A DNA stretch of 64,000 bases from Zoroaster sp. YZ-2022 (taxonomy: Eukaryota; Echinodermata; Asteroidea; Forcipulatida; Zoroasteridae). Within the stretch, counting starts at the first letter, position 1. The number at the start of each line of letters is the position of its first letter. The position numbers were made by a program, and so were the translations under genes. The DNA lies in assembly GCA_029582265.1 (NCBI GenBank), contig CM055820.1:18000485-18064484 (forward strand). The letters run 5' to 3'. Below, piece by piece: positions 33,536 through 44,884 of the stretch. The notes below the pieces were generated by a model, which did not search any database, was not told where the DNA came from, and was given only the letters and a program-made list of their open reading frames with translations.

Positions 33536-34395
33536 ATGAGACACATCGTGGCTTTATTCTTAGATCACACAGAAGTATGTTATAGTTCACCGTCATTTAA
33601 GTCCAGAGATCTCAGTAGAGCATACAGGTGATGACTGTTTGCCTATTAATATTATATAAAGTATTCTTATCACGTATTGAGGATTGATGTAAGCGTGTTA
33701 GCAACATGAATAAATTATCCTGATAATTGTTCTGATTTCTTGTTTCTAACTTTCCTCCACCAATAAGGAGAAGCTCTATGTATATACAAAACAATGCAGC
33801 TGACTTATTTACCTTTCCACACTGCTGCATATCATATTGTTATGTTGTTATGAAGGATAAACTAATAAAGGATGGACTCGATTCCACTTGATTGAAACAC
33901 TTATTTATTGCTGTACGGTACACCGTAACGATGGTTCACGATGATATGGGAAGCCATATTGTGTAATAAGGACTAACTCTTGAGGGCGCACTTCCAATTT
34001 ACAGTCCAGTTACAGTGCACACTAGAGTGTATAATACCCGTGCATTTTTTCCCTACGACATCAAATATTGTTTTAATGTTTACTTTCAATTTTTCGTGCT
34101 TTTGTAGCTAAATTATATGCATTATACACATTGTAAACTCATATATTAATTTCTATAGAAAAATTATATATTATATAAACTGTCAGTGAGGATGTCAATA
34201 TGGAATAAATGTCGAATTGAATTTAATTGAATTGAATTGCATAATGTGGATCTATGCACCCCACTAAATAAACTCTCATAGAAACCAATGCTAAATACAA
34301 AATATTCAATAATCATTAAAAAAAAATAATTAGAAGTACTAAAATTTGTTAAACCAAATGAAAAAATATTGATTGATGTCTAATCTTTTATTTTA
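33536..34395. other. NLR-2 3' flank
   Basis: AT-rich sequence with AATAAA-type hexamers (for example ctaataaagg at about 33863 and ggaataaatg at about 34203) that could serve for polyadenylation. No further gene was recognised before the gap. Confidence 0.4.
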
Positions 34396-34895
34396 NNNNN
34401 NNNNNNNNNNNNNNNNNNNNNNNNNNNNNNNNNNNNNNNNNNNNNNNNNNNNNNNNNNNNNNNNNNNNNNNNNNNNNNNNNNNNNNNNNNNNNNNNNNNN
34501 NNNNNNNNNNNNNNNNNNNNNNNNNNNNNNNNNNNNNNNNNNNNNNNNNNNNNNNNNNNNNNNNNNNNNNNNNNNNNNNNNNNNNNNNNNNNNNNNNNNN
34601 NNNNNNNNNNNNNNNNNNNNNNNNNNNNNNNNNNNNNNNNNNNNNNNNNNNNNNNNNNNNNNNNNNNNNNNNNNNNNNNNNNNNNNNNNNNNNNNNNNNN
34701 NNNNNNNNNNNNNNNNNNNNNNNNNNNNNNNNNNNNNNNNNNNNNNNNNNNNNNNNNNNNNNNNNNNNNNNNNNNNNNNNNNNNNNNNNNNNNNNNNNNN
34801 NNNNNNNNNNNNNNNNNNNNNNNNNNNNNNNNNNNNNNNNNNNNNNNNNNNNNNNNNNNNNNNNNNNNNNNNNNNNNNNNNNNNNNNNNNNNNNN
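34396..34895. other. Assembly gap (500 N)
   Basis: Exactly 500 unknown bases. It lies upstream of the rabenosyn FYVE exon and may hide 5' exons. Confidence 0.99.
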
Positions 34896-35289
34896 TTTGG
34901 GGGTGACAGTCACCCTAGGTACCAATTTTCAGATTTTATTGTCTTATTTTAAAGAGGTGCTCTAAAGGGCAGCATTTGAAGCGCGAAATATTCAATGACG
35001 CGAATCGCGCGCACTGGAAGGAAGGTAGCACCCAAAAACTTTGACAGGCCGTATTTCCCGAAACGACTTGGGTTGGAATTTCTTATTTTGCATGTTCATT
35101 ATACCCATAGATGAATGTTAGAAATGAATTTCAGCCAAATCTGAGAGGTGACCCATTACCAATTTTCAGAATATTGGTTGATTTGACACGGAATGACCAA
35201 AATCAGATAAATCCTTAGAGATATATTGAAATATCTAGATTTGAATTTCCTTTGTACATTTCATTTCCTATTAAGCCTTTGAGAAGACA

Positions 35290-35450
35290 GTAGTGCCTTG
35301 GAAGGGAAGATTCCTCAATGAAGTTCTGTCCGTTTTGCTTGGAGCGTTTGGTCTGTCTCTTAGACGCCACCATTGTCGTCTTTGTGGTTAACATCCTTTG
35401 TTTGAAATGCTCTGACTTTGTGCCTGATACAGTTTGTGGTAGAAATAGTA
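35290..35450 (+). pseudogene. Rabenosyn-5-like FYVE-domain exon with two frameshifts
   Basis: Three adjoining pieces give a FYVE zinc finger when the frame is moved by one base and then moved back: KFCPFCLER from 35321, then FGLSLRRHHCRLCG, then NILCLKCSDFVP. The RRHHCRLCG motif and the spaced CxxC pairs are diagnostic of FYVE. The pattern FCPxC...RRHHCRLCG...C.KC is especially like rabenosyn-5. FYVE binds phosphatidylinositol 3-phosphate on early endosomes. The -1/+1 pair (near 35345 and 35380) could be sequencing or assembly error or real decay. Exon ends are not certain. A rabenosyn C-terminal exon downstream on the same strand supports the call. Confidence 0.6.
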
Positions 35451-35699
35451 AGGGAAGACAGGGTTTCTCCTCTAATAAGGCCAGTGGTTTACCAAGATTT
35501 GTAATGACTAAGGGGAGGGAGGGTATGGGGTGCAGGACCCTTGACCAACTTTTAAAAGAATAGTCAAATGTTTTTCCCCTAGTCATGTACATGTCAACAA
35601 ATTTTTAACAGACTGTATCAAAATTCCACATTAGAATGAATATGAAGTTTGTTTGTAATGCATTTTTTTCACTGTTGTCTTGTTAGAAAATACGCAATT

Positions 35700-36180
35700 T
35701 TACGCTGAAACTGTAATAAACAGAATGGATCATGGTGACATTTTGTGACAAAAATTTCATTGACCAAAAATTTGTGACATTCTGTGACATTTGAAAATTT
35801 TTGTGATAAAATGTGACAAAGGAACATAAACAAGTATTAAAAATTGTCTGACATTTTGTGACGCGTTTATACTTCAGAGGCACCTTGGGCAATCTTTCAC
35901 TTTTCCTGATTTTTCTTTTGTACTTTCGAGTCTTCAGTGTAGATTTACACAGGTGTAATCTGATGTTGCATTTTAGTGGTGGTTCCATTTTTCATGGAAA
36001 CAGACATGGTATCACCGGTCAACTGGTCATAATGTTTTAATCTATGCCAATCAAATGCGACAAAAGGCAAAACTGATGTGACATTATGTGCAAAAGGTGC
36101 CAAAAGAATTCTGTGACATTTGAGACATTTATGTAAATTTTAAATTTTGTGACGTGCCATTTTTGTGACAAGCCATCAAT
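35700..36180. repeat. Low-complexity tgtgaca-rich stretch
   Basis: Many irregular copies of tttgtgacattctgtgacat-like words (35735-35870 and 36060-36175). It lies in a probable intron of the rabenosyn-like gene. Confidence 0.65.
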
Positions 36181-36361
36181 CCATTCACTGAATAAATCAA
36201 ACATCTTGACTCACATGAAGTGTGACACAACAGAATGGAGTTTACAAATTATTTACTTTTTTAGACTAACATTTTATAATGCCAGTTTATAAAGGGTACT
36301 TGCATGCATACAGTGACTAATGTGACTTTTAATTTAAATCAATGTTCTTCATGTTTCATAG

Positions 36362-36456
36362 AAAATGTACTGAAATCAGAGGCAGAGATGTTACAAGATC
36401 ACCAGCAGAAACAAGCAAGGAATGCCAAAGGTGCAGAGGAGGGGGAAGCAGATGAT
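36362..36456 (+). CDS. Possible rabenosyn-like internal exon
   Basis: Bounded by catgtttcatag and gatgat|gtaagt, 95 bp, open in phase 1: ENVLKSEAEMLQDHQQKQ, then ARNAKGAEEGEADD. It is a charged, coiled-coil-prone stretch. It lies between the FYVE exon and the later rabenosyn exons, where the family has a coiled segment (LLKREQQ in the vertebrate protein, from memory). The match is weak and at least one exon is missing before 41060. Confidence 0.35.
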
Positions 36457-37148
36457 GTAAGTGGTACATTGAGGATTTGCAAAGCACTGTGATGAACTAC
36501 TGGTAATAAGACTACAAACAATGAGACAGAAAGTCATCAAGCCTGCTGTGGTATTACTGTATGAGGTATGTTTGTATTTACTGTGACCAGGGCAAATTTC
36601 ATAGGCTGCTAAGCACTAGCAGAAAAAGTTATACTTTAAAATAGATTACATCTAATTGTCACCCAATGTATATTGCCTCTGGCAGGTTCTCAACAAATTT
36701 TACTTAGCAAATTAAATTTGTAATACGATTACACTGTAAGCAGACAATGGTTTTTATCAGCTCATAATTCTTAGATATTACTGTATGAGGTATATGGTAT
36801 GTTTTAGTACATTTCAATTTAGGTAATACCATGTGAATTATGACCTTTATAATGAGTACATGTAGTAGACAAAAGTGCAGTTATTACATGATCACGTTTG
36901 ATTTGAATTGTCTTGCAGAGGTTTAACTGAGGTCAAGAACCATGCGATAACTCGATTTGTCCAATTTACAACCCCAAGCTGGAATCATTACTGTAGTATA
37001 GTCAAGTCTGTATTATTCATTCAGTCATACTGTCATATTTGTTTAAACCCAAAAAATAATCAAGCTTTTATCAAAATGTTCTGTTTATCAATCACAAAGT
37101 ATGCAAAAATGTTATCAATTGCAATGTTTGCCATGACAACTGTAGCCA
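36457..37148. other. Probable intron, nothing else recognised
   Basis: AT-rich. The duplicated phrase tattactgtatgaggtat occurs at about 36552 and 36778. Confidence 0.4.
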
Positions 37149-37767
37149 TTATAGAGCGGCAGCCCAGGCATTTGGTCAAACGAACAAGGTACCAATATCC
37201 GAGTACAGGAACATTTGTTGGAACACATATTCAGATATGGATGTCTGCCGGGGACCCCCGCTGCGCTGCGTCATGGTGGTCCCAGGGCTAAAGGACAATA
37301 ATGGGCTGGATCAAACATAGGAGGTACCATGAAACCAAGTAAAAATGAACAATTACCTCTACTAAGTATAAAATAATCCATTGCCAGACAAATTGTCTGC
37401 TGCATAAGGCCATAAGACACCCCAAAAGTTTACCCTGGCACTATGATAGAATTGGGCTAGAAGATACATTAAAAGTACCACATGAAAGTAAGTTTAAATG
37501 AACATGTACATCTACCAGGAGTACAGAATCCCCCTACCAGACAAATTTTCCTCTGCATAATGGTACCAGACAATTTGCCTAAGGTCCACCAGACCATGGC
37601 CGGATTAACCCAGGGGCACTTGGGGCTGGCCCCGGCCCCCCATGAAAAGGGCCTCACCAAATGAACCGTCAAATGTCAATTTAAATTCATGTTCTTATTG
37701 TAGCTGGTAAAGCCTACAAAATATTGTCTAATTGTCAAATTGTCTTCCTATATTTTAGTTACAATAG

Positions 37768-38300
37768 CAGAGCCTGAAATAACGGTCAGACATCGGACAA
37801 TTTCCGACCAAATTAAAGTTTTCCGAGCAAACGTTCAATTGGTCGGAGATTTTGTCAGACAATTTACTTGTAGACTTGCCACAAAGTCTACTTCTTTCTT
37901 TTAACGAAAGAGCCCTCTCACAAAGCGAAAGGTCGAGCGACCGAAGGGCGGCTCAGCAAAATCGAAAAACAGTGCGATCAGTTTTCTTCAATAAGACTGG
38001 GTCTGAGCTCAACATACCGCAAAGAATGCGGGCTCAGGAAACAAAAGATAACGCGTGGCTGTCAAATTTTTGATCTGTCAAAAGGTCAGTCTATGAAATT
38101 ATCTAGTATACTATTACACAAATTAAAAGCACTGTTAGTGTTTTAGCATAAAGAATGTTTACTGCATGGCGGGATTTACCCAACGGAGGGTCAAAATGAA
38201 TCGAAAAGATAAGTCGATAAAATTTGAAAATGTCTGATTACAAAATTCATTTGGCCGGACATTTTGTCCGAGCAAATTTTGACCGTTATTTCAAGCTCTG
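37768..38300. mobile_element. 533-bp DNA transposon with cagagcctgaaataacggtc ends
   Basis: The left end is cagagcctgaaataacggtc and the right end gaccgttatttcaagctctg (one mismatch). It is directly flanked by caatag at 37762-37767 and 38301-38306. The inside contains cgaaaggtcgagcgaccgaa. The ends resemble hAT elements, though the visible duplication is 6 bp rather than 8. It is non-coding. Confidence 0.75.
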
Positions 38301-38519
38301 CAATAGTAAAGTATATCGCACACACAATTGCAATCCGAAAATTTGTCATGTTTTGTTTTAAAGATGGAAGTATTTTCTTTGAGATGAAATCATGTAAGTA
38401 AGTCAATTAAGCAATGAGCTTAAATGGAATAATCACATAATAGATTAGGCCTACTGTTAAAAAGTCATGAAAATGGCATGAACCTGTTTCTTGTGAATAT
38501 CTGATCAGATAATGAAAGC

Positions 38520-39815
38520 AGGCCAAAATGTCCGGCCAAAATGAAATTTTGATCGGACTTATTTTTCGATTCATTTGACCCCCTCAGTTGGGTAAATCCG
38601 CCAGAGCGGTATAATAATTCTTTATGCTAAACACTAACATTGCAATTTTAGTTGTGCTTAATAGTATAATAGTATAATAGTATACTAGATCATTTCATAG
38701 ACTCACCCTTTGACAGATCAAAAATTTGACAGCCACGCTGCCATCTGTTTCCTGACCCGCATTCTTTGCGGTATGCTCTCAGTCTTAGGCACCATTTGTT
38801 TTATTACTTGGATTACGGATTGTAGCTACAAAAATGAGCGGGGTTCGGGGAAAAAAAAAAAAAAAAAAAAAAATGATCAGGATTACGAATTGAGCTCACG
38901 AAATCGGGCAGGGCGAAAAAAAAAAAAAAAAAATACCGAAGAGCACGCAGGCGGCTTCTAAAACACGTACATTATACACAATTTATGTAGACAAAAGCAG
39001 AAAGTCACTGAATGAATGTCGAGAGTGTTTAGGCTTAACAAAATGTTCTGTTTCGGTTTCTGACCGACCTAACTTTACGCCGCGACCCTAAACAAATTCG
39101 CACACACAGACCATTTGTTGACACAGCAATCGATTACATGAGTTTGGGCCGTGAGGTCAAGTCGCGCGATGCACGTACGTAGTTGTTACTAAATGGCTAA
39201 TGTGGGCAAATAGTATAGTCTATAAACGGACTCGCACTTTTGTACGTGAATGCATAACATTGGTCTGGTTTCCATCATACATCGGCCGCGATTTTTTTCT
39301 CCGTTCACTGGCTCACGGTACGTGTACATTTTATACATGTATTGTAGGGATCTTGTTGTGTATTTGAAGAAAATGTGATCTAAAAGTATTGTTTTGTACA
39401 CGATGGTGTTTTGTACGCGATCGGTGGCACTGTTGTAAGTGTTGTGGTTTTTCTTTTTTTTTTTTTACTACACAATTTGATTTTCGGGCGGGGATTTTTA
39501 AATTTTTTCAAAACGCGATTTTTTCGAGCGGCGATTCCGTAATCAGGGTTATTAAAACATGGCCTTATTGAACAAAACTGATCGCACTGTTTTTTCAAAT
39601 TTAAATAGACATTTGATTTTGCTGAGACGCCCTTCGGTCGCTCGACCTTTCGCTTTGCGAGGGTTCTTTAGTGAAAAAAAAAAGAAGTCGACTTGTGGCA
39701 AGTCTACAAAGTAAATTTGTCCACTGGACAAAATTTTCGACCAATTAAACGTTTGGTTGGAAAAACTGTAATTTGATCGAAATCGTCCGATGTCCGACCG
39801 TTATTTCAGGCTCTG
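38520..39815 (-). mobile_element. Inverted second copy, with internal insertion
   Basis: The reverse complement of 37768-38300 is recognisable at both ends: gaccgttatttcaggctctg at 39796-39815 and tgtccggccaaaatgaaatt near 38530. It is split by about 770 bp (about 38795-39560) that has no counterpart. The insert includes two A-runs of about 20 (38851-38872 and 38915-38933). Confidence 0.7.
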
Positions 39816-40602
39816 CTATATATTATAACTAAAATATGGGAAGACAATTTGACAAATTAGACAATATTTTGTAGGCCACCAGCTACAATAACAACATAAT
39901 TTAAATAGACATTTGACGTGAAATTCACATAACGGGTTCATTTGGTGGGGCCCCTTCGCCTGGGGGTGGGGCCTGTACCCCTAGGTTCATCCAGCCCTGG
40001 TCTCTTTGGAGGTCTGGTGGACCTTATGATTGTCTGGTGGAGAGGAAAATTTGTGGGGCCATTCTGTAGCACTACGTGAGATGTACATGTTCATTTAAAC
40101 TTACTTTCATGTGGTACCGGTACTTTTAATATATCTTCTATGAATTCTATCATAGTGTACACAGGGTAAACTTTTGAGGGGTGTCTGGCGGGCCTTATGC
40201 AATGAACAATTTGTCTGGCAATGGATATTTATACTTAGTAGGTGTAATTGTTCATTTAACTTGGTTTCATGTGGTACCTCTATGTTTGATCTAACCCAAA
40301 TTTTGAGACCCTTTTGGGGGTGTCTGGCGGGCCTTATACAGCGAACAATTTGTCTGGCAATGGATATTTTATACTTAGTAGAGTGTAATTGTTCATTTTA
40401 TCTTGGTTTCAGGTGGTACCTCCTATGTTTGATCAGCCCATTATTGGGTCCCTTTTGGGGGCCCCAGGGGCCACACGCAGCAGGGGGCCCCGGCAGACAT
40501 CCATATCTGAATATGTTAGGTTACACAATAAATGTTCCTGTACTCTCGGATATTGGTACCTCGTTCGTTTTGACCAAAATGCTCTGGGCTTGCCGGTCTA
40601 TT

Positions 40603-41059
40603 AAGAAAAATAGGCACAGACCTTGACTTTATTCATCACAAGCTGGTATGGCAGGTAAATCAATAAATCAACTAGTCTGGCAGATATTGTACCAGATTGA
40701 TGCAAGTATTTGGTAAGCCACCAGTGCTGGTCTCTCATAATATTACCCACCACACAGGCTGGTAAACTTTACCTGCCTGATGGTAAAATTACCCACTTGA
40801 CAGTCGGGCAGGTGTTGGGACCATCACCCTTGTAGATGAAACCTCCACATAATCACACAAGTGTATAGACTTGTGCATGTCTGTCTGTCGGCGTGTCTGT
40901 TTATATTTCAGAATAAAAAATGTTTTGCTAAGCAAATTTCCAACTTAGTTACTGTATGCCTATGATGTACTTATGTAAAAATGACCAGAAGTGTACACTG
41001 CAGCCAAAGAATTACCATTGTGACAACAAACAACCTGTCAATTGTTTTCTTATCTGTAG
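40603..41059. other. Probable intron
   Basis: Contains ctggtaaa/ttacc-rich words and no repeat unit that I can define. It ends in acceptor cttatctgtag. Confidence 0.4.
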
Positions 41060-41144
41060 ATCAGGAAGCTCAACTCATAGCCGAGATTTCTTGGAGAGAG
41101 AACGGACCAAATACTAAAAACTTTGATCTGATTGATGTAATCAG
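41060..41144 (+). CDS. Rabenosyn-5-like exon (helical, before the last exon)
   Basis: 85 bp between ctgtag and aatcag|gtaatt. In the open phase it reads QEAQLIAEISWRENG, then NFDLIDVI. Its last two bases plus the first base of the exon at 42022 give serine, producing FDLIDVIS|KRILSLS. This parallels the YELIDALSKKILTLG segment of vertebrate rabenosyn-5 as I recall it. The exact frame fit across the intron is strong evidence that both exons belong to one gene. Confidence 0.72.
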
Positions 41145-41574
41145 GTAATTATACTTACTATCACTGAATCAAGATTTATATATTAAACAACCAACCTGTG
41201 AAATTGTCGGCAATCACTAAAGAAAAATGTGAAATTGCATTCAGATTGTTTTGTAGAATTGTTATGTAGAATTTAGGAAAGAGTACTCTTTCCTTTCCTG
41301 GTTATAATTGAATTTTTTTTAATTGAAAACAAAAATTTTCAGGAAGATTAATACCATCATCGGCTTTGAATTTTACATTAAAATTTTGTTATTTTTAAAT
41401 TTAAAGGTCAATTTTCCTTTTAAAGAAAGCACAATTTTATGCAAACTTCAAAAGATCAACAATTGTAAACTTTGGGTTAGGTAACAGATTGTTGAAGCAA
41501 AACTAAATTTGATCTACATGTGTATATAACAAAAAATTGAATTGTCACAGTTTTTTAATGAAGGATGGCACCAA

Positions 41575-41798
41575 TTAAAGGGACAATATAACGATCAATA
41601 GGGCATGGAATCGGAGTGCTAGTTTTAGATTAACTCAGTGACTGAAAATAATACCCCACATGATAAGGTCATATTACTGTTGCTGCTGCATAAATGGGCC
41701 AGTAATTATCAGTCACTGTGTTCATCTTAAAACTAGGACACTGATTCCATGCTCGGTTGAAAGTCTGCTCTGACCATGACGATACTCTCCCTTTAATG
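41575..41798. mobile_element. Palindromic MITE (intronic)
   Basis: taaagggacaatataacgat, gggcatggaatcggag, ttagattaactcagtgac, gattccatgct and catgacgatactctcccttt. It lies in the intron before the last rabenosyn-like exon. Confidence 0.8.
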
Positions 41799-42021
41799 TT
41801 TGTCAATGTACCATACTTCTGTTTTCCCCTTTCTTTGCCACCCTGAATCCACCTATTAGGTTGACTAATGTTACAAGGTTACTCAGAAATTTAAGCAAAT
41901 GGTCATTGTGATTTTCCAGTGTGGAAAACACAGTAGTGGTGTAAAATTGTACTTGTCAAAATGATTTACAGATTGATCTGTGATATTCAGGATTTTGTCA
42001 TCTTTACTTATCTTTTTATAG

Positions 42022-42595
42022 CAAGAGAATCTTATCTCTCAGTACGTCTACCTCTAGCCCCGCCCATCAAAGGTTGTACCAGAAAATCCGAACCCACTGC
42101 ACTCTCTTCTTGCAAACTAACATGCAAGCTATGGTTACCCTGCCAACGAAAGAAGAACTTGAGAAACTCCAGGATGAACGCAGGGTGGCAATCTCCCGCC
42201 GGATCCAAATGGAGAAAGAAGCAGAGCTGGAAGCACAAAGACAAGAACGGCTCCACCAGGAGAAACAAGAACAAAAATCATTGGAAAGAATGGTGAAAAA
42301 GGGCCACGCCCGAATACCAAGCTGGCCTTTGAATCTAACTAAGAGTAGACAAGAAACATCACCAACCAAAGGGTCAGCAGGCGGAGCTAAAACATTAGAA
42401 GGGGGTTGGAAACCATCTGTTGTGAGTGAAGCAGAGCTCATGGCATCGTCTGACAATCCAATGATGCAACAGATGAATATTATTAGGAATTACATCAGAC
42501 AAGCTAAAGAGATGCATCGAACGGACGAAGTGAGAATGCTGGAAGATAATTTGAGAGAACTTGAAATGGAGTATGGGAGACAGGCCAGGTTTTAA
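42022..42595 (+). CDS. RBSN: Rabenosyn-5-like terminal exon (Rab-binding helices)
   Basis: The acceptor is tctttttatag and the frame comes from the previous exon. It encodes KRILSLSTSTSSPAH, YQKIRTHCTLFLQTNM, TLPTKEELEKLQDERR, a long charged coiled coil, then GGWKPS and SDNPMMQQMNIIRNYIRQAK with DEVRMLEDNLRELEMEYGRQ. This follows vertebrate rabenosyn-5 segment by segment (SLPTKEQFEELKK; LLQQI--I-SFIRQAK---R-DEVRTLQENLRQLQDEY, from memory). That helical pair is the central Rab-binding region; the family recruits Rab4/Rab5 to recycling endosomes and partners VPS45 and EHD proteins. It stops at 42593-42595 right after the helix, so the NPF-rich tail and second Rab-binding helix of vertebrates are absent. 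The stop falls where a tandem repeat begins. Confidence 0.8.
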
Positions 42596-43025
42596 TGCTG
42601 AAAGACAATGAGAGAACTTGGCATGGATTATGGGAGACAGGCTAGGTTTTATGCTGAAAGACAATGAGAGAACTTGGCATGGATTATGGGAGACAGGCCA
42701 GGTTTTATGCTGAAAGACAATGAGAGAACTTGGCATGGATTATGGGAGACAGGCTAGGTTTTATGCTGAAAGACAATGAAGAGAACGTGCATGGATTATG
42801 GGAGACAGGCTAGGGTTTATGCTGAAATACAGTGAGAGAACTTGTATGGGAGACAGGCTAGGTTTATGCTGAAATATAATGAGAGAACTTGGCATGGATT
42901 ATGGAAGACAGGCTAGGTTTTATGCTGAAATACAGTGAGAGAACTTGGCAAGGATTATGGGAGACAGGCTAGGTTTTATGCTGAAAGACAATGAGAGAAC
43001 TTGGTATGGGAGACAGGTTTTAATG
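42536..43025 (+). repeat. About 57-60-bp tandem repeat seeded by coding sequence
   Basis: The first unit is the end of the rabenosyn-like CDS (atgctggaagataatttgag, agaacttgaaatggagtatg, ggagacaggccaggtttta). About seven or eight further units follow the stop: tgctgaaagacaatgagaga, acttggcatggattatggga, gacaggctaggtttta. Two units are shortened around 42840 and 43005. Confidence 0.9.
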
Positions 43026-44189
43026 CTGGATATTCTGCTCAGCTAAAATAGGTTGTTCACAAGGGAAACAAAATCAATAAGTATTCACATTTTGAGTGTT
43101 AATTTCAAAATCGGACAAACAAAATTATTTTTTGGAAAAGATGTTTGCTTTCCCTGAATTTAGGAACCTTTACACATTAGGCTAAATGTGCAGAATTGTT
43201 GATCAAGAAGAAAACAGATAAACACATTATTGGTTGTTGCTGACAAAATCATAATGAGATCATGAAATTTGTTGTTCAATATCTGAATAGATATTGAACA
43301 CTTCCTAGTTCCTTGAAAGTAACATTTGGAGTGGATCAATTTTGAAATTAGATCTTACCGAAGACATAACATAAATCTATTATTCATCAGGATATTTGAT
43401 GATACATGTATACATTCCTTGCCAAACCAATTATTACAAACTGCACTATGAATGATATGCCTCTGTCTTAGCTTGTATACCTCTATTTGATTTTATATTT
43501 TAAAATGTGTATTATTATTTGTGTTATTTTATTTTGTAGATTTCTTTACTGTGATGAATATGCAACTCTGCTATATAATGAACATCCATCATGGGGCCAA
43601 TCCAGTACACATCCAAACAAAATATTCACTATAGTGGTGTTTGGTTAAAGTGATTCCTTTCTGTGAATGCTATTACAAACACTGGGAGGCAATGTTCATG
43701 ATTGTTATAACCATTTGGTACAGTTCAATGTTATTAGCTCACTATGACTTCTAACTGTATAAATGCCACAGGGGTATTAGGGGTCATTGTCACCTAGGGT
43801 ACTCCCAAATGGTACCCAGGCAATAGAGGATATTTGGGTACCATTGAGGAATACTCTGGGTGTCAACGACCCTTTCAGCTCAATTACCTAAACAAAGTGT
43901 TTTACAACCACATTCTTAATTATAAACATACATGTATGAAGTAAATTTTAATATATGAGCATTTTTAAACATTTTTATATCAATGGTGACAACTTTACAT
44001 TTCTGTTTTAAGGGCCAGTTGGTATATTTGAATTGGCTTATTGGTAAGGAAGGCCAGGGGATTGGGAGGGGCAAATCTCCATTGATGTCCAATCCTTTAT
44101 AAATATAAGCAATATTCCAAAAACTATTTTGTGCACAAAATATGTCTAGGATTGAAATCATTTACATTAGTCCCATATTTTCCAGACAT
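43026..44189. other. 3' flank of the rabenosyn-like gene
   Basis: AT-rich, probable 3' UTR and beyond. No second gene was recognised. A short self-complementary ggtacc-containing pair near 43797-43842 brackets accattg words. Confidence 0.4.
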
Positions 44190-44505
44190 TTAGCTCAATG
44201 GAAGAGCCAGTGGCATGAATGCCTATGTTAAGCAACATTGACCACAGTCAATCTACTTGGATGGGAGGCCATTCCATGTTTGTGGTTGTGTGATTAGTCT
44301 GGGCATAGAGGTCTGGGGCTCAGTAGGGCCCTATAATATCATCATTCAGATGGATGGAGGTCCTTTGTTTTGAGTAATGTATGTAAAAGAACCCAGGACA
44401 CTTATCATGGAAGAGAAGGGGATTTCTGAAATGGCAGCTTTGAAAACTTTAGAAAAAGTAGTTATATGAATGACATTATCATTATTATTAAAATAAAAAC
44501 AGCTG
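44190..44505 (+). mobile_element. 5S rRNA-derived SINE (SINE3-like)
   Basis: The head carries ttaagcaacattgacc, then ctacttggatgggaggcc. This matches the 3' half of 5S rRNA (ctaagca-ggtc...tacttggatgggagacc). The body follows with gtaaaagaacccaggacact, and the tail is ATT/A-rich. The internal promoter region of 5S is diverged. The class is known from fish and invertebrates. Confidence 0.65.
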
Positions 44506-44653
44506 TATACAGTTTATTTTCCATCCCATTAACATACATGTAGGTACTGCCAATGTGAAACTGGATATCGCCTTATTTTTGTATCATTTAATAAATAATG
44601 TAATAAATATATGAAGCTTGTCATATGTATTGTCATTGATATCAAGTATTATT

Positions 44654-44884
44654 GGCTGTTCCCGAGAGACTCGGAACAGCCTTTGTTTCTGTCGAGATTT
44701 TTATTTTTGGCTGTTCCCGAGAGACTCGGAACAGCCTTTGTTTCTGTCGAGATTTTTATTATTTTTGGCTGTTCCCGAGAGACTCGGAACAGCCTTTGTT
44801 TCTGTCGAGATTTTTATTATTTTTGGCTGTTCCCGAGAGACTCGGAACAGCCTTTGTTTCTGTCGAGATTTTTATTATTTTTTA
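44654..44884 (+). repeat. Four tandem hairpin units (ggctgttcc...ggaacagcc)
   Basis: Each approximately 58-bp unit is a hairpin, ggctgttcccgag-agac-tcggaacagcc, followed by tttgtttctgtcgagatttt and tatt. The same unit occurs singly at 47508. Related hairpins with different stems occur at 61819-61957. Confidence 0.9.

Larger units (their letters stand above)
37149..40602. repeat. 3.4-kb imperfect inverted duplication
   Basis: The outer left arm (from ggcagcccaggcatttgg near 37160) is the reverse complement of the outer right arm (ending near 40595 at gctctgggcttgcc). Shared blocks include gaacaaggtaccaatatccg, gaacatttgttggaac, ccgagtacagg, ggtaccatgaaaccaag, ccagacaaattgtc, and gtagctggt/accagctac. 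The right arm has three copies of an approximately 130-bp unit (tgtctggcgggccttat...gtggtacc) where the left has two. The inner parts are the inverted elements at 37768 and 38520. It sits between exons of the rabenosyn-like gene. Confidence 0.85.

Noticed and set aside
40174..40626. 150-codon plus-strand frame
   Set aside because: Lies in the right arm of the inverted duplication and reads through its 130-bp repeats. The left arm does not preserve the frame.
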